Positions 1-12,361 are shown, counted from the stretch's first letter. The stretch: 64,000 nt of DNA from Eubacterium sp. (GCA_021769425.1 JAETSX010000001.1:1-64000); one strand, 5' to 3'. Program-made: numbers and translations. Notes: generated from the sequence alone by a model not told the origin.

Positions 1-236
1 AAAGGCACAGCTTTTCGATGGGCTTCATTCTGTATGCAAAAATACGTTTGTGGCAGATAAAGGCAGCGTAACTGCGGCATGATAAGTTGGCAAATCTTTT
101 TGCTCGCCAGTATAATTTTAGGTTGTCTCCATTTTATCTCCAGTAAAATGAAAATCTGTGCCAATTTACACCAACTTATTTTGTGTTTTAATAATTTTCC
201 TAATTTTTCAATCCCTTGATTTATCGCAGTTTCCCG

Positions 237-1160
237 CTATTTCTTCGGCACCGAAGTATATTCGTAAGGCGTAGCCTGATATACATAGTAATTGAGCCAG
301 TTTGTATACAGGGTATTGGCATGGGCCCGCCATTGCAGATTCGGGCGGATGGTACAGTCGTCATTTTCATAATAATTCTTCGGCGCCTGAATATCCAGCC
401 CTTTCTCTTTATCCCGTATGTATTCGGTATGAAGGGTAATCCTGTCATACTCCGGATGGCCCATCACAAAAATCTTTTTGCCGGTGGTATCCATAATCAA
501 ATAGGCGCCTGCCTCTTCAGATTCCGCCAATATGGTAAGTTCCGGCGCTTTTTCTATCTCTTCTGTCCTCACCTGAGTATGCCTGGAATGAGGCGCCAGA
601 AAATAATCGTCAAATCCCCGGACCAGTGGAATCTTCCGGTTCCTCACCTTATGCCAGAACAAACCGAACATTTTATGTTCCAGCATTTCTTTTGGAATTC
701 CATAGTGATAATACAAACCAGCCTGGGCGCCCCAGCACAAATGCATCGTGGAAGTCACATTGGTTTTCGTCCACTCGCAGATTTCTCCAAATTCTTTCCA
801 GTAATCCACTTCCTCGTATTCTATCTTCTCCACCGGCGCTCCGGTGATAATAAATCCGTCAAATTTGCGTTCTTTGATCTCCTGAAAGGTATGGTAAAAT
901 TTATTCAAATGGCTGCTGGAGGTATTGCGGGACTCATGGCTTCCTGCCATCACAAAGGTGACATCCACCTGCAGAGGCGTATTGGAAAGCTCCCTGAGGA
1001 TCTGCAGTTCCGTCTCTTCCTTTAATGGCATTAAATTCAAAATCCCAACTTCAATGGGGCGGATATCCTGATGCACCGCCCTGTTTTCATCCATGGTAAA
1101 TACATTCTCCCGTTCCAAAGTTTCCTTCGCCGGCAATTCACTCTGCACTTTAATGGGCAT
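237..1160 (-). CDS. metA: Homoserine O-acetyl/succinyltransferase (MetA family)
   Basis: MPIKVQSELPAKETLERENVFTM start; GILNLMPLKEETE and LCWGAQAGLYYHYG motifs typical of MetA. Confidence 0.95.
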   Translation of the reverse strand: MPIKVQSELPAKETLERENVFTMDENRAVHQDIRPIEVGILNLMPLKEETELQILRELSNTPLQVDVTFVMAGSHESRNTSSSHLNKFYHTFQEIKERKFDGFIITGAPVEKIEYEEVDYWKEFGEICEWTKTNVTSTMHLCWGAQAGLYYHYGIPKEMLEHKMFGLFWHKVRNRKIPLVRGFDDYFLAPHSRHTQVRTEEIEKAPELTILAESEEAGAYLIMDTTGKKIFVMGHPEYDRITLHTEYIRDKEKGLDIQAPKNYYENDDCTIRPNLQWRAHANTLYTNWLNYYVYQATPYEYTSVPKK

Positions 1161-1262
1161 AATTCTTCCTTCTTTCTCTGTTAAAATTCACAATGATTCA
1201 GATCCGCTTAAGCGCGCCTGAAGATTGCTTTCTGCCGGCTCTGTTCCAACAAAAAATAATAT

Positions 1263-3275
<2,013 letters not shown>

Positions 3276-3998
3276 CTATCCTTTCAACTGCTGCTGTAAT
3301 TCTTTCCATTCCTGACCGGTAATCTTCCGGTATGTACCCTCTTTCAAATCTCCCAGACGGATATTCAGAATTCTGACCCGTTTTAAATCCACCACCCGAT
3401 ACTGAAAAGCTTCGCACATCCTTCGGATCTGGCGGTTCAATCCCTGGGTTAAAATAATGCGGAAGGCGCGCTTCCCCACTTTCTCCACCTTACAGGGCCT
3501 GGTTTCAACCTCCAGTTCTTCCAGATACACCCCCTGAGACAGCTGCAAAAGAAACTCCTCCGTCACATCCCGGTTCACTTTCACGATATATTCTTTTTCA
3601 TGAAAATTCCTGCTGCGCATAATCTCATTGGCAATCTCTCCCTGATTTGTCATCAGAATCAGCCCATGGGAATTCTTATCCAGCCTGCCGATGGGATAAA
3701 TCCGTTTGGGATAATTCACATAATCCACAATATTGTCCTTCTCCCGCTTTTCGGAAGTGCATACGATTCCAGCAGGCTTATTTACTGCAAGAAGCACTGC
3801 TTCCTCCTCCATGGAGACTTTCTTCTTCCCATACATCACAACATCTCCGGGGCTGACCTTATCTCCCATCACTGCCGTTTTGCCGTTAATGGTGATATTC
3901 CCCTGCTCAATCTGCCGATCTGCCTCTCTCCGGGAGCAGATTCCGGCCTCACTGAGATATTTGTTGATTCTGACTGATTCTGACACTGCAAACCACAC
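3276..3998 (-). CDS. 23S rRNA pseudouridine synthase, RluB/RluF family
   Basis: S4 domain (VRINKYLSEAGICSRREADRQIEQG) plus GRLDKNSHGLILMTNQG catalytic motif. Confidence 0.9.
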   Translation of the reverse strand: MWFAVSESVRINKYLSEAGICSRREADRQIEQGNITINGKTAVMGDKVSPGDVVMYGKKKVSMEEEAVLLAVNKPAGIVCTSEKREKDNIVDYVNYPKRIYPIGRLDKNSHGLILMTNQGEIANEIMRSRNFHEKEYIVKVNRDVTEEFLLQLSQGVYLEELEVETRPCKVEKVGKRAFRIILTQGLNRQIRRMCEAFQYRVVDLKRVRILNIRLGDLKEGTYRKITGQEWKELQQQLKG

Positions 3999-4000
3999 CT

Positions 4001-4432
4001 TTACAAAAATCTTTTTAATCTCGCAATATTTTCTTCTTCAAAATCCATCAATTCTTCTGCCAGCTCATTGGCAAAGCTTCCGGTATTTTTATTGTTGTGT
4101 TTTACCTTTATAAGTTCCGTAATTCCCCTAGTATTTCCCTGGATCATCATATCCGCCACATGGGGCGTACTGATATTCAGCATGGTATTGGCCTGGATGG
4201 CGCCCCACAGCATTGCTTTGCCAAGGCCCGACTCTTTGGGCATTACCCCGTGTTCCCACAGCCCGGCATCCGCTTTCCGTTCAAAATTCTTAAACCGATT
4301 CCTTTGAGCCGTCAGCTCATAGGCAAATTCCTGATTATACACTTTCCCCATCAATGCGTCGATAGCTTTTACTGCCATGGCTGCATTTCTCCTGGTTTCT
4401 TTTAATACATTAATTTCCTGATAATTACGCAT
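4001..4432 (-). CDS. Conserved hypothetical protein (143 aa)
   Basis: Full ORF directly adjoining the rluF-like gene; no recognised domain. Confidence 0.65.
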   Translation of the reverse strand: MRNYQEINVLKETRRNAAMAVKAIDALMGKVYNQEFAYELTAQRNRFKNFERKADAGLWEHGVMPKESGLGKAMLWGAIQANTMLNISTPHVADMMIQGNTRGITELIKVKHNNKNTGSFANELAEELMDFEEENIARLKRFL

Positions 4433-4611
4433 GGTTTCCTCCTAATGGTGTTTCCTATTAGGTTGAAACATTTTGCATTTTTTATACCAGTTTTATTACA
4501 GTTCCTTCTGCCGAAATTTAAACAGAACTTCCCAGAGTTTTCCCTTTTGCTAAAAAGAGAACTGTCCATCCAGGCAATTCTCTTTCTTCAGACCTCTTTG
4601 TCCTGTCATTC

Positions 4612-5772
4612 TTAATTATTTAACAGTAAATCTGTTCGGATATATCCGGTCAGGCCGTTCCATTCCACCTTTGTCCATCCTTCCGCATAACTCAGAATTA
4701 CTTTAATACTGTCACCTTCCGCCGTGGTTCCTACCACTTCTGCCGACTCATTCATAGATTTGCGGACATTATAGCTGCTGCTGGCAGTAAGCACTTTTCC
4801 TTCCGGCACATAATTAATCTCCGGTGTGCTGTCTTCTTCAGGCGTCTCTGCCTCCGCAGGCTCCTCAGATGCCTGTTCCGTACTCTCTGCAGGTTCTTCC
4901 GGCTTAGCTTCCGCATCTTCAGCCGGCGCTTCCGGCTGTGCCTCTGCATTCTCCTGAGGCTGCTCTTCTTCCTTCGGCGCCTCCGGAGTATAGGAAGCTT
5001 TCCATTGACGGATAGCCTCTAAAACAACATCTGCCATATTCTTTAAATTCTCATCTGCCGCCACTGCCTGGTCATATTTATCATTAAATTCTGTACGGAG
5101 TTTCTGCACATCTTCTCCGGCTTCAAATTCTGCAATCAGGCTGTCAACTTCCGCTTCTGTCTCCTGTTCCTGAATCTGGCGGTTGAAGGAACTGTAACGG
5201 TTATCTATATACAGCTTCCCGTTCTCGTCTGTCCTGAGATAGAAGAAATCCATGCCTGGAAGCCCGCCTTCCACGCCATTGAAATGCATATTAAAGGTGG
5301 CGGACACAAGATAAGAGCCGTCCTCCAGTCCTTCTTTGGTATAGCATGTCACATCACTGTAACTCTCCACATGCTCATTCATCATCTGAATGTAGCTTTT
5401 CTCCATATCAGAAAGAGGCTGGGTAATAGATGCCAGCTTGTCAATATCCCCTGCCGCATAGGAATTATAATAAGTAGACACTACCTCCTTGACCTCCGGA
5501 TGTGCATCCACCTCATACTCATCTTCCTCAACCGTCGGCTGTTCTGCATTGTCTGCAGACACTTCCTGTTCACTCTGAACCTTTTCTTCTTCCTTACCGC
5601 CATTCTTCTCATTGCATCCTGTCAGCATAAGAACAGACGCTAAAGCAAAAATCATTGCGGTTTTTGATACATATTTCGCATTTTTCTTCAAAAATTCTGT
5701 AATTTTATTTATAATCATTCCACTTTCGGATACTAATTTACCATTGTCATTCTTTCTATCTGTAAATTTCAT
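4612..5772 (-). CDS. Lipoprotein/secreted protein with Glu/Pro/Ala-rich linker and C-terminal bacterial SH3 domain
   Basis: Hydrophobic segment ending LMLTGC; EAP-rich low-complexity region; C-term YNVRKSMNESAEVVGTTAEGDSIKVILSYAEGWTKVEWNGLTGYI is SH3_3-like. Confidence 0.8.
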   Translation of the reverse strand: MKFTDRKNDNGKLVSESGMIINKITEFLKKNAKYVSKTAMIFALASVLMLTGCNEKNGGKEEEKVQSEQEVSADNAEQPTVEEDEYEVDAHPEVKEVVSTYYNSYAAGDIDKLASITQPLSDMEKSYIQMMNEHVESYSDVTCYTKEGLEDGSYLVSATFNMHFNGVEGGLPGMDFFYLRTDENGKLYIDNRYSSFNRQIQEQETEAEVDSLIAEFEAGEDVQKLRTEFNDKYDQAVAADENLKNMADVVLEAIRQWKASYTPEAPKEEEQPQENAEAQPEAPAEDAEAKPEEPAESTEQASEEPAEAETPEEDSTPEINYVPEGKVLTASSSYNVRKSMNESAEVVGTTAEGDSIKVILSYAEGWTKVEWNGLTGYIRTDLLLNN

Positions 5773-5900
5773 ATTTGCTCCTTATAGTCAATCTCAATCT
5801 ATCGTGATTCAGCCACTCCGGCTTGTCTATCTAAAGGCTTATCTGTCGGAATTCAGCGGTTAATATGTTTCATCAATTACTGCTGTCAGTAATTATCAAA

Positions 5901-5972
5901 TGCACCCAGAGGGAATCGAACCCCCAGCCCCAGAACCGGAATCTGGTATTTTATCCGTTAAACTATGGGTGC
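5901..5972 (-). tRNA. tRNA-Arg(CCG)
   Basis: Reverse complement GCACCCATAGTTTAACGGATAAAATACCAGATTCCGGTTCTGGGGCTGGGGGTTCGATTCCCTCTGGGTGCA folds as a cloverleaf; anticodon loop TTCCGGT; CCA not encoded. Confidence 0.93.
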
Positions 5973-6060
5973 TTTTTCCAGTTATTTTCTGCAACGCAGA
6001 TATTGTACCATACTTTTTTAAAAAAATCAAAAGAATTTTGATGTTTTTAAATTTTTGTGC

Positions 6061-6096
6061 AAATTGCACCTGAAAGATGTATTTCAGGTGCAATTT
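6061..6096 (-). terminator. Hairpin terminator downstream of dctP
   Basis: 15-bp perfect stem aaattgcacctgaaa/tttcaggtgcaattt. Confidence 0.7.
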
Positions 6097-6128
6097 ATAT
6101 ACATTTTCATATCTGAACAGCAAATATT

Positions 6129-7214
6129 TTACTTCGTATATGCTTTTACAATTTCCTTGTCCACAACCTCCTTAATTTCTTCATAGACGCTTTCCGAGGC
6201 CTTCCTCATTTCCTCCCGCAGCTCCTTTTCCAGCACAACAATCTTTGTGCCGCTGGCCTCGATCTCCCCTTTTTTGACAGCAATGCGCTTGTCCGAGGCC
6301 TTCCTGGCTTCTTCCCCTGCAAAAGCCGCTGCTTTACTCAGAATTTCCTGTTTTTCCGAAGGCAGATCCTGAAAAAAACTATCGCTGACAATCAGCGAAA
6401 TCAAGTGAGGCAGGTGGTTGGTTTCCACCACGTAATCCTGCTGCTCATAGAGCCGGTTAGACACAATTACCTCATAGGGATTTTCCTGTGCGTCAATGGT
6501 TCCCTGCTGGAGCCCGATATACACTTCGCTGAAAGTCATGGGTGTGGGTGATGCAGACAATGCCTTCCAGAAATCCATGTGATAGGAATTTTCCATGGTT
6601 CTGATTTTCTGTCCTTTATAATCTTGAAAAACCGTAATGTTATGGTTGGTGGACATTACCCGGAATCCCTGGTCTGCATATCCCAGCAAACGGTATCCAT
6701 GATCCTGGTACACCTGCTGCACCAGTCCGTAAAACTTATCATCATCCACTTTCTCCCTGACTTCCTCAATGGTATCAAACAGACAGGGCATGTCAAACAC
6801 CGCTAAATCCTGCATAAACGATACCTGAGGAGCAGTATTTTGTATGACAAAAGGAATATCCCCGTCCCGGCAGCTTTCCAACAGTTCCCGGTCACCGCCC
6901 AAAGTGCTGTTGGGATATACCTGAATCTTCATTTTCCCGCCGCTGAGCCTGTCCACTTCTCCGGCAAATTTCTCCGCATAAATCTGGGTGACGGTATCCT
7001 CCGGGCTCGCTGTTCCAAGGGGCCAGGCATATCTCTGCACTTCCTCTTCTCCTTCATCTGGTCTGCCGCAGCCGGAAATCCCAAAGAGAAACAGACACAA
7101 CAGGCAAAAAAACGCCAGCCGAAGCCTGCCTGCGCCTGTTCCTTTCAAAGAACGATTTGCCCGTCCGTTAAAAAATTCTTTCCGGAAACTGCAGCTACTA
7201 GTCTTTTTTTCCAT
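6129..7214 (-). CDS. dctP: TRAP transporter substrate-binding protein DctP family (lipoprotein)
   Basis: Lipobox GISGCG; FQDYKGQKIRTMENSYHMDFWKALSASPTPMTFSEVYIGLQQGTIDAQENP motif typical of DctP. Confidence 0.92.
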   Translation of the reverse strand: MEKKTSSCSFRKEFFNGRANRSLKGTGAGRLRLAFFCLLCLFLFGISGCGRPDEGEEEVQRYAWPLGTASPEDTVTQIYAEKFAGEVDRLSGGKMKIQVYPNSTLGGDRELLESCRDGDIPFVIQNTAPQVSFMQDLAVFDMPCLFDTIEEVREKVDDDKFYGLVQQVYQDHGYRLLGYADQGFRVMSTNHNITVFQDYKGQKIRTMENSYHMDFWKALSASPTPMTFSEVYIGLQQGTIDAQENPYEVIVSNRLYEQQDYVVETNHLPHLISLIVSDSFFQDLPSEKQEILSKAAAFAGEEARKASDKRIAVKKGEIEASGTKIVVLEKELREEMRKASESVYEEIKEVVDKEIVKAYTK

Positions 7215-7225
7215 ACCGCCACCTC

Positions 7226-8521
7226 CTAAAGAAACGCCAAGCTGATTGCCGGCACAAAGGTCAAAAGCAGCAGCGCAGCCAGAAAATACAGAATCATGGG
7301 CATCGCCTTCCCCGCAATCTCCATCACAGGGATGTCCGTGAGAGAACTTGCCACAAACAGATTCACGCCTATAGGCGGCGTCACAAATCCAATGGCCAGA
7401 TTCACCACCATCATCGCCCCAAAATGCACCGGATGCATTCCGACGGCCTCTACAATAGGAAGCAGAATCGGCGTCAGTATCAAAATCGCCGGCGTGGTGT
7501 CCATTACCATTCCTACTATCAATAGAAAAAGATTAATTACCAGAAGCAGCGCAATCTTATTGGTAACATGCGCAAGAATCCAGCCGCTGACCGCCTGAGG
7601 CGCCTGCATCAATGTGAGAACCCTGGAAAAAGCCACAGAAGTAGCCAGGATAAACATAATAGGCGCATAAGTGCGGACAGATTCCGCCATAATTCCCCAG
7701 ATATCCTGAAGTCGGATAGATTTATAAATAAACAGGCTGACAAACAGCGCATAAAATACAGAAATCACCGCCGCTTCCGTAGGGGAAGCAACCCCGGAGT
7801 AGATGCATCCTAAAATAATCACCGGGCTAAGCAGCGCAAAGAAACTGTCTTTCAACACAGCAAAAAGGCCCTTCTTATGAAGTTCTCCTACCACGGCATT
7901 TATTTTCTCCTTATCTTCCCCATGCTTCCTGCAATAATAAACCGCATACAGCATCAACAACGCGCTGATTATAAGCCCCGGAAGAATTCCGGACAAAAAC
8001 AAATCGCTGACGGAAGCTCCGGAAGCCATGCCATACATAATAAAAGGAATGCTGGGAGGGATAATCACTCCCAATCCGCCGGACACCGCCACAACTGCGG
8101 TAGAAAATGATTTGTCATATCCAAGCTTTGCCAGAATGGGAATGGTCATGCTGCCTACTGCAGCCACGGTGGCAGGCGCCGAACCGGAAATTGCCCCGTA
8201 AAACAAACAGGTGACAATCACCGCACAGGGAATTCCCGCTGTCCGTCTGCCCAGAAAAAAGGCAAATACATCAAAGAGCTTTTTAGAGCTTCCGCCTTTC
8301 GCCATCACAATGCCGGAAAGCACAAACATAGGCACTGCAAGAAGGGGAAAGCTGTCAATGCCGCCTAACATGGAACGTATTACAAACTGTCCGGAAGCAG
8401 TAAAAGAAGGGTCAAAGGCTCCTGGGAGCACTGACACGATTCCAAGGGAAATAGACACTGGAATCGCAATTACCAGACATATCACAAAAATAATAAAGAC
8501 CACCACCGCTGACATGTTCAC
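7226..8521 (-). CDS. dctM: TRAP transporter large permease DctM
   Basis: Multi-TM protein with GSAPATVAAVGSMTIPILAKLGYDKSFSTAVVAVSGGLGVIIPPSIPFIMYG. Confidence 0.95.
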   Translation of the reverse strand: MNMSAVVVFIIFVICLVIAIPVSISLGIVSVLPGAFDPSFTASGQFVIRSMLGGIDSFPLLAVPMFVLSGIVMAKGGSSKKLFDVFAFFLGRRTAGIPCAVIVTCLFYGAISGSAPATVAAVGSMTIPILAKLGYDKSFSTAVVAVSGGLGVIIPPSIPFIMYGMASGASVSDLFLSGILPGLIISALLMLYAVYYCRKHGEDKEKINAVVGELHKKGLFAVLKDSFFALLSPVIILGCIYSGVASPTEAAVISVFYALFVSLFIYKSIRLQDIWGIMAESVRTYAPIMFILATSVAFSRVLTLMQAPQAVSGWILAHVTNKIALLLVINLFLLIVGMVMDTTPAILILTPILLPIVEAVGMHPVHFGAMMVVNLAIGFVTPPIGVNLFVASSLTDIPVMEIAGKAMPMILYFLAALLLLTFVPAISLAFL

Positions 8522-9057
8522 CCCACCTCCCTTTTTCCGGTTTTCTCTTCTGCAGCTCTTTTTCCCGGTTCCTCCCGGCCCGTCCGGATCACCTGCAGTT
8601 CAATATACCACCGCTGAATAATCCGCAGCGCCACCAGAAGAAAACTGACCAGCGGAGCCGCCTGGACATAATACATGGGAATCCTGCAGGCCGGGCTGAC
8701 CTGACCGCTCTCCACTGCGGACATCAGGTATTTTACAGCAAAAGGCATCAGATAGAAAAAGAAAATCAATTCAAAGGTATGGTTCACCAGCTTAAATACC
8801 GCTTTTCCCCGTCTGGGAAACATGGCAACAAACTGCTCGATTTTAATAGAAACACATTTCTTTGTGCAGTAGCTGACGCTTAAAAAGCCAGCCCACACAA
8901 AAATATATCTTGTAAGCTCTTCTGACCAGGAAAGAGATGCGCCCAGCACATACCGGGAAAACACCTGTATTCCCATAATGACCGTCATCAGGATCAGGCT
9001 GATCACCATAAGGAATTCTTCCAGGCTGTCATTGAGCCAAGAGAGCACTCGCTTCAT
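8518..9057 (-). CDS. dctQ: TRAP transporter small permease DctQ
   Basis: FSRYVLGASLSWSEELTRYIFVWAGFLS motif; start set at ATG 9057 behind aggagga (ORF track extends to 9081). Confidence 0.92.
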   Translation of the reverse strand: MKRVLSWLNDSLEEFLMVISLILMTVIMGIQVFSRYVLGASLSWSEELTRYIFVWAGFLSVSYCTKKCVSIKIEQFVAMFPRRGKAVFKLVNHTFELIFFFYLMPFAVKYLMSAVESGQVSPACRIPMYYVQAAPLVSFLLVALRIIQRWYIELQVIRTGREEPGKRAAEEKTGKREVG

Positions 9058-9091
9058 AGGCTTCCTCCTAGTAAACTTCAATCTTGCGTAC

Positions 9092-9150
9092 CCTGCATTT
9101 TGGCAGGCCGCATGGCCATCCTTACTTTGAAAGCTTTAGCTTTCACAATA
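9092..9150. repeat. Two-hairpin repeat, diverged single copy (same family as 32836-33075)
   Basis: cctgc-attttg-gcagg hairpin, core ccgcatggccatcc, tgaaagct-tt-agctttca hairpin. Confidence 0.65.
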
Positions 9151-9202
9151 AAGGGCCCGGCGAACTCACATCGTCAGGCCCTTCTTTTCCTTACCTATTT
9201 CA

Positions 9203-9964
9203 TTACAGACTCTTATGCAGCAGGGAAAGCGCCTGCGCAAGGTCCTCTACTCCCATCTGCCCCGGCGCGGAAGCTTTTTTCGCCGCCCCAAAGGTCAATG
9301 CAGAGCCAAACACTTCGCCGCACAGCCGGCTGATTACTCCTGTGCCTGCCATAGACATGGTAATAATCGGACGGTCTGCATGTTTCCGGTTCATCTCTTC
9401 CGTTGCCGCAAGCAAAGTCAGGACATCTTCCTTACTCTGAGGCATCACAGCAATTTTCGGAATATCTGCGCCAAGCTCCTGCATCTTGCAGAGTCTCCCC
9501 ACAATATCATCTTTCTCCGGGGTTTTGTCAAAATCATGGTTGGAGGCAACCACTTTCACTCCATGCTGATGCACTGCTTCAATAATTTCTTTCACCACTT
9601 CATCCCCGGTAAACGCTTCCACATCCACCAGATCCACATAACCGCTTTCTGCCGCCGCGATATTCAACTTCGCATAAGCTTCCGGCTCAATGGCTTTTTC
9701 GCCGCCTTCCTTCGAAGTGCGGAAGGTAAAGAGAATGGGAATGTCTTTCAACGCCTCACGCAGCTCTGCCAGAGTCTCTTTTACCTTTTCTATCTCAAAT
9801 ACATGCTCAAACCAGTCCACACGCCATTCCACGACATCCACCGGGATTGCGTCAAAGGTCTTTGCTTCTTTGATGATATCCTCCTTTGTCACCCCTACAA
9901 TCGGCACACAGATTTTTGGAATTCCTTCCCCTATTTTTATATTTCTTACTACTACCGGATTCAT
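9203..9964 (-). CDS. aroD: Type I 3-dehydroquinate dehydratase
   Basis: VVEWRVDWFE, VVASNHDFDKTP, PKIAVMPQSKEDVLTLL and MAGTGVISRLCGEVFGSALTFG motifs. Confidence 0.95.
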   Translation of the reverse strand: MNPVVVRNIKIGEGIPKICVPIVGVTKEDIIKEAKTFDAIPVDVVEWRVDWFEHVFEIEKVKETLAELREALKDIPILFTFRTSKEGGEKAIEPEAYAKLNIAAAESGYVDLVDVEAFTGDEVVKEIIEAVHQHGVKVVASNHDFDKTPEKDDIVGRLCKMQELGADIPKIAVMPQSKEDVLTLLAATEEMNRKHADRPIITMSMAGTGVISRLCGEVFGSALTFGAAKKASAPGQMGVEDLAQALSLLHKSL

Positions 9965-10019
9965 TTTTCTACCTCCTGTTTCTTTCTATTTTTAATAACG
10001 GTTCAGATATCATCCCTGA

Positions 10020-11204
10020 TTACGATTTCCGGGAATTCTCTACTAAGGTTCCATATCTTAAATTTACAAACACTGCAAGAAGAATTCCTACAATTGTAAT
10101 AATTAAGTTCATAATAATTACATTGGTGGCGTTCATCTTAGATGCCGCACTCAGGATGGTATAGTTGCACAAACTGGACGCAATCATAACCAGGCTTGTA
10201 ATGGTTCCCTTAATTTTGGGAAACAGGTCGTTGACTGTTGCAGTAGCCATCTGGAGAACGCCCCCTGCTGCCGCATATCCAATCACAAAGGCTCCCACAT
10301 AACAAATCATCGGCGTTTTGATCAGATACACCAGCGCCAGCATCACCGCTGAAATTGCCGGGTAAATCACAAGGAACCTGACCTGCTTGAATTTTGTAAT
10401 CAGAATACTCGTCACAATAAGCGCAACCATCGTACCGGCTGAATAATAGGTCTGCATCATGGAAACTGTCTCTGACGGGATGCCTGCGATTTCTTTTCCG
10501 AATGTCTGAGCACAATTGAGCCAAAGCTGGAATGTCGCCGTACTTGTAAATCCGATCAAAATAAGAGCAACGCTTTCCAGTGAGAAATGTGCATTTTTCA
10601 GGTTATCAATGAATGATTCTGATTTGCCGCTGGCAGACTCCTGGGGCAAAGGCGCAAAAATTGCCAGTACGCCAAGAATCGCTATCACAATGCCCGCTAC
10701 CAAAGGCAGTGTCAGGTACGACATTTTCGTCCCTGCAAAAACGCCCAGGAAGAAAGGCATCATTAATTGGGCAATGGAAATAAAGAATTTAATACCCATG
10801 GTTGCGATACCTGTGTATGCGTAAATAATTTCCGCCACTGCAGGATAAGTTGCCGTATCCAGGAAAGAGTTTGCAATGCCGCCTAAGACTGCTGCCACGT
10901 AAGCGATCTGCATATTGGGTGAAAAAGCAATTCCTACGAAAAAGATGACATAGGAAGCCACGCCAATCAAAACAGATATCCTGCGTCCCAGCTTATCCGA
11001 TAAGGGTCCTGCAAAAGGAAGTGAAATCAATCTTCCCAATCCAAGGGCAGCTGCAATTGCAGTTACCTGCATTACATCATCAATCCCCCATTGCGTGATC
11101 AGCGTCTCCTTTACCACCTGCTGGCTTAAGATAGAACAGCCGATCCCATGGATAAAATAATTCAAATACAGAATCAGTGCACTAAACAAATACTTCTTTT
11201 TCAT
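10020..11204 (-). CDS. MFS transporter (YdiN-like, putative quinate/shikimate-related)
   Basis: 12-TM MFS protein with AGPLSDKLGRRISVLIG motif; lies between aroD and the ydiB-like gene; start at 11204 behind ggagg. Confidence 0.85.
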   Translation of the reverse strand: MKKKYLFSALILYLNYFIHGIGCSILSQQVVKETLITQWGIDDVMQVTAIAAALGLGRLISLPFAGPLSDKLGRRISVLIGVASYVIFFVGIAFSPNMQIAYVAAVLGGIANSFLDTATYPAVAEIIYAYTGIATMGIKFFISIAQLMMPFFLGVFAGTKMSYLTLPLVAGIVIAILGVLAIFAPLPQESASGKSESFIDNLKNAHFSLESVALILIGFTSTATFQLWLNCAQTFGKEIAGIPSETVSMMQTYYSAGTMVALIVTSILITKFKQVRFLVIYPAISAVMLALVYLIKTPMICYVGAFVIGYAAAGGVLQMATATVNDLFPKIKGTITSLVMIASSLCNYTILSAASKMNATNVIIMNLIITIVGILLAVFVNLRYGTLVENSRKS

Positions 11205-11356
11205 GTTCTCCTCCACTGGTGCAAAAGCGCAGCCAGTGCGCCATGCACCGTCCACTATTATTCATATATTGTTATTCAATTGTCAATCTGCGAATATATT
11301 TCCATGGAAAATAAGCCAGACAGCCCGCTCAGCGGCCTGCTGACTCTTTTCCTTCC

Positions 11357-12232
11357 TTAGTCATATTTAATGTCAAGAACTTCTTTCATATGTTCGATGG
11401 GCATTTCTTTTCCGGTCCACATCTCAAAAGCTGCCGCACCCTGGAACAGCATCATTCCCATTCCGTTCATGGTCTTGCATCCCACTTCTTTTGCCATCTT
11501 AAGCATCGCTGTCTCACGGGGAGAATATACAACGTCTGTAACAATCAGATCCGGGCGGAAGAATGATTTGTCAGGAATATAAGTCTGTCCTTCCAAGGGT
11601 TTCATTCCCATGCCTGTTGCGTTTGCAAACAGATAGGAATCTGCAATTTCTTCTTTTAATTTGTCCAGGTCTGCCAGATCATACAACGCCACTTTACAGT
11701 TGGTTCTTTCACTGATCTTCTTCACGGTTTCCTGTGCATTGTCCCAGAATTTGTCTTTGATATTAAAGATGGACATCTCTTCCACTCCGTCAAGAGCTGC
11801 CTGCACCTCAATGGCTGTGGCCGCACCGCCGGAACCTACGATGGTCATCTTCTTTCCGATCACGTCAATATTGTTGTCTTTCAGAGATTTCATATAGCCA
11901 ATGCCGTCTGTAATATGTCCGGTCAGTACGCCGTTCTCATTGACAATGGTATTGACTGCGCCGCACAGCTCTGCTGCCGGTGATAATTTATCCAGATATT
12001 TATGTACTACCGTCTTGTTGGGCATGGATACATTAGAGCCTACCATCTTCAACGCCCGAAGTCCCTTCACAGCATCTTCCAGTGTGTCATTGTCTACTTC
12101 AAAAGCAAGATATGCATAGTCCAGACCAAGATATGCAAATGCCTCATTGTGCATTGCCGGTGAACTTGAATGTCTGATTGGATAAGCCATTAACCCGATA
12201 AGTTCTGTATGTCCTGTAATTCTCTCTGCCAT
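11357..12232 (-). CDS. Quinate/shikimate dehydrogenase (YdiB/AroE family)
   Basis: ELIGLMAYPIRHSSSPAMHNEAF, VSMPNKTVVHKYLD, GAVNTIV, GSGGAATAI, KPLEGQ; close by eye to E. coli YdiB. Confidence 0.9.
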   Translation of the reverse strand: MAERITGHTELIGLMAYPIRHSSSPAMHNEAFAYLGLDYAYLAFEVDNDTLEDAVKGLRALKMVGSNVSMPNKTVVHKYLDKLSPAAELCGAVNTIVNENGVLTGHITDGIGYMKSLKDNNIDVIGKKMTIVGSGGAATAIEVQAALDGVEEMSIFNIKDKFWDNAQETVKKISERTNCKVALYDLADLDKLKEEIADSYLFANATGMGMKPLEGQTYIPDKSFFRPDLIVTDVVYSPRETAMLKMAKEVGCKTMNGMGMMLFQGAAAFEMWTGKEMPIEHMKEVLDIKYD

Positions 12233-12361
12233 GTTATTTCCTTCTTTCATTCTTATTTTGTCGTTATCCTTATGTCTTTCCTATTTCTGTCTCCTGCCCG
12301 TTTGTTAAATCTCTAACAACCTCTTGGCAACCATTATATACTACCTTTTTCATTTTTTCAA

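Noticed and set aside
216-1025. 269-aa plus-strand ORF opposite metA
   Set aside because: Antisense shadow of metA.
9215-10099. 294-aa plus-strand ORF opposite aroD
   Set aside because: Antisense to a clearly coding aroD frame, with low-complexity FHH/HIH-type composition typical of mirror ORFs; no recognisable domain.
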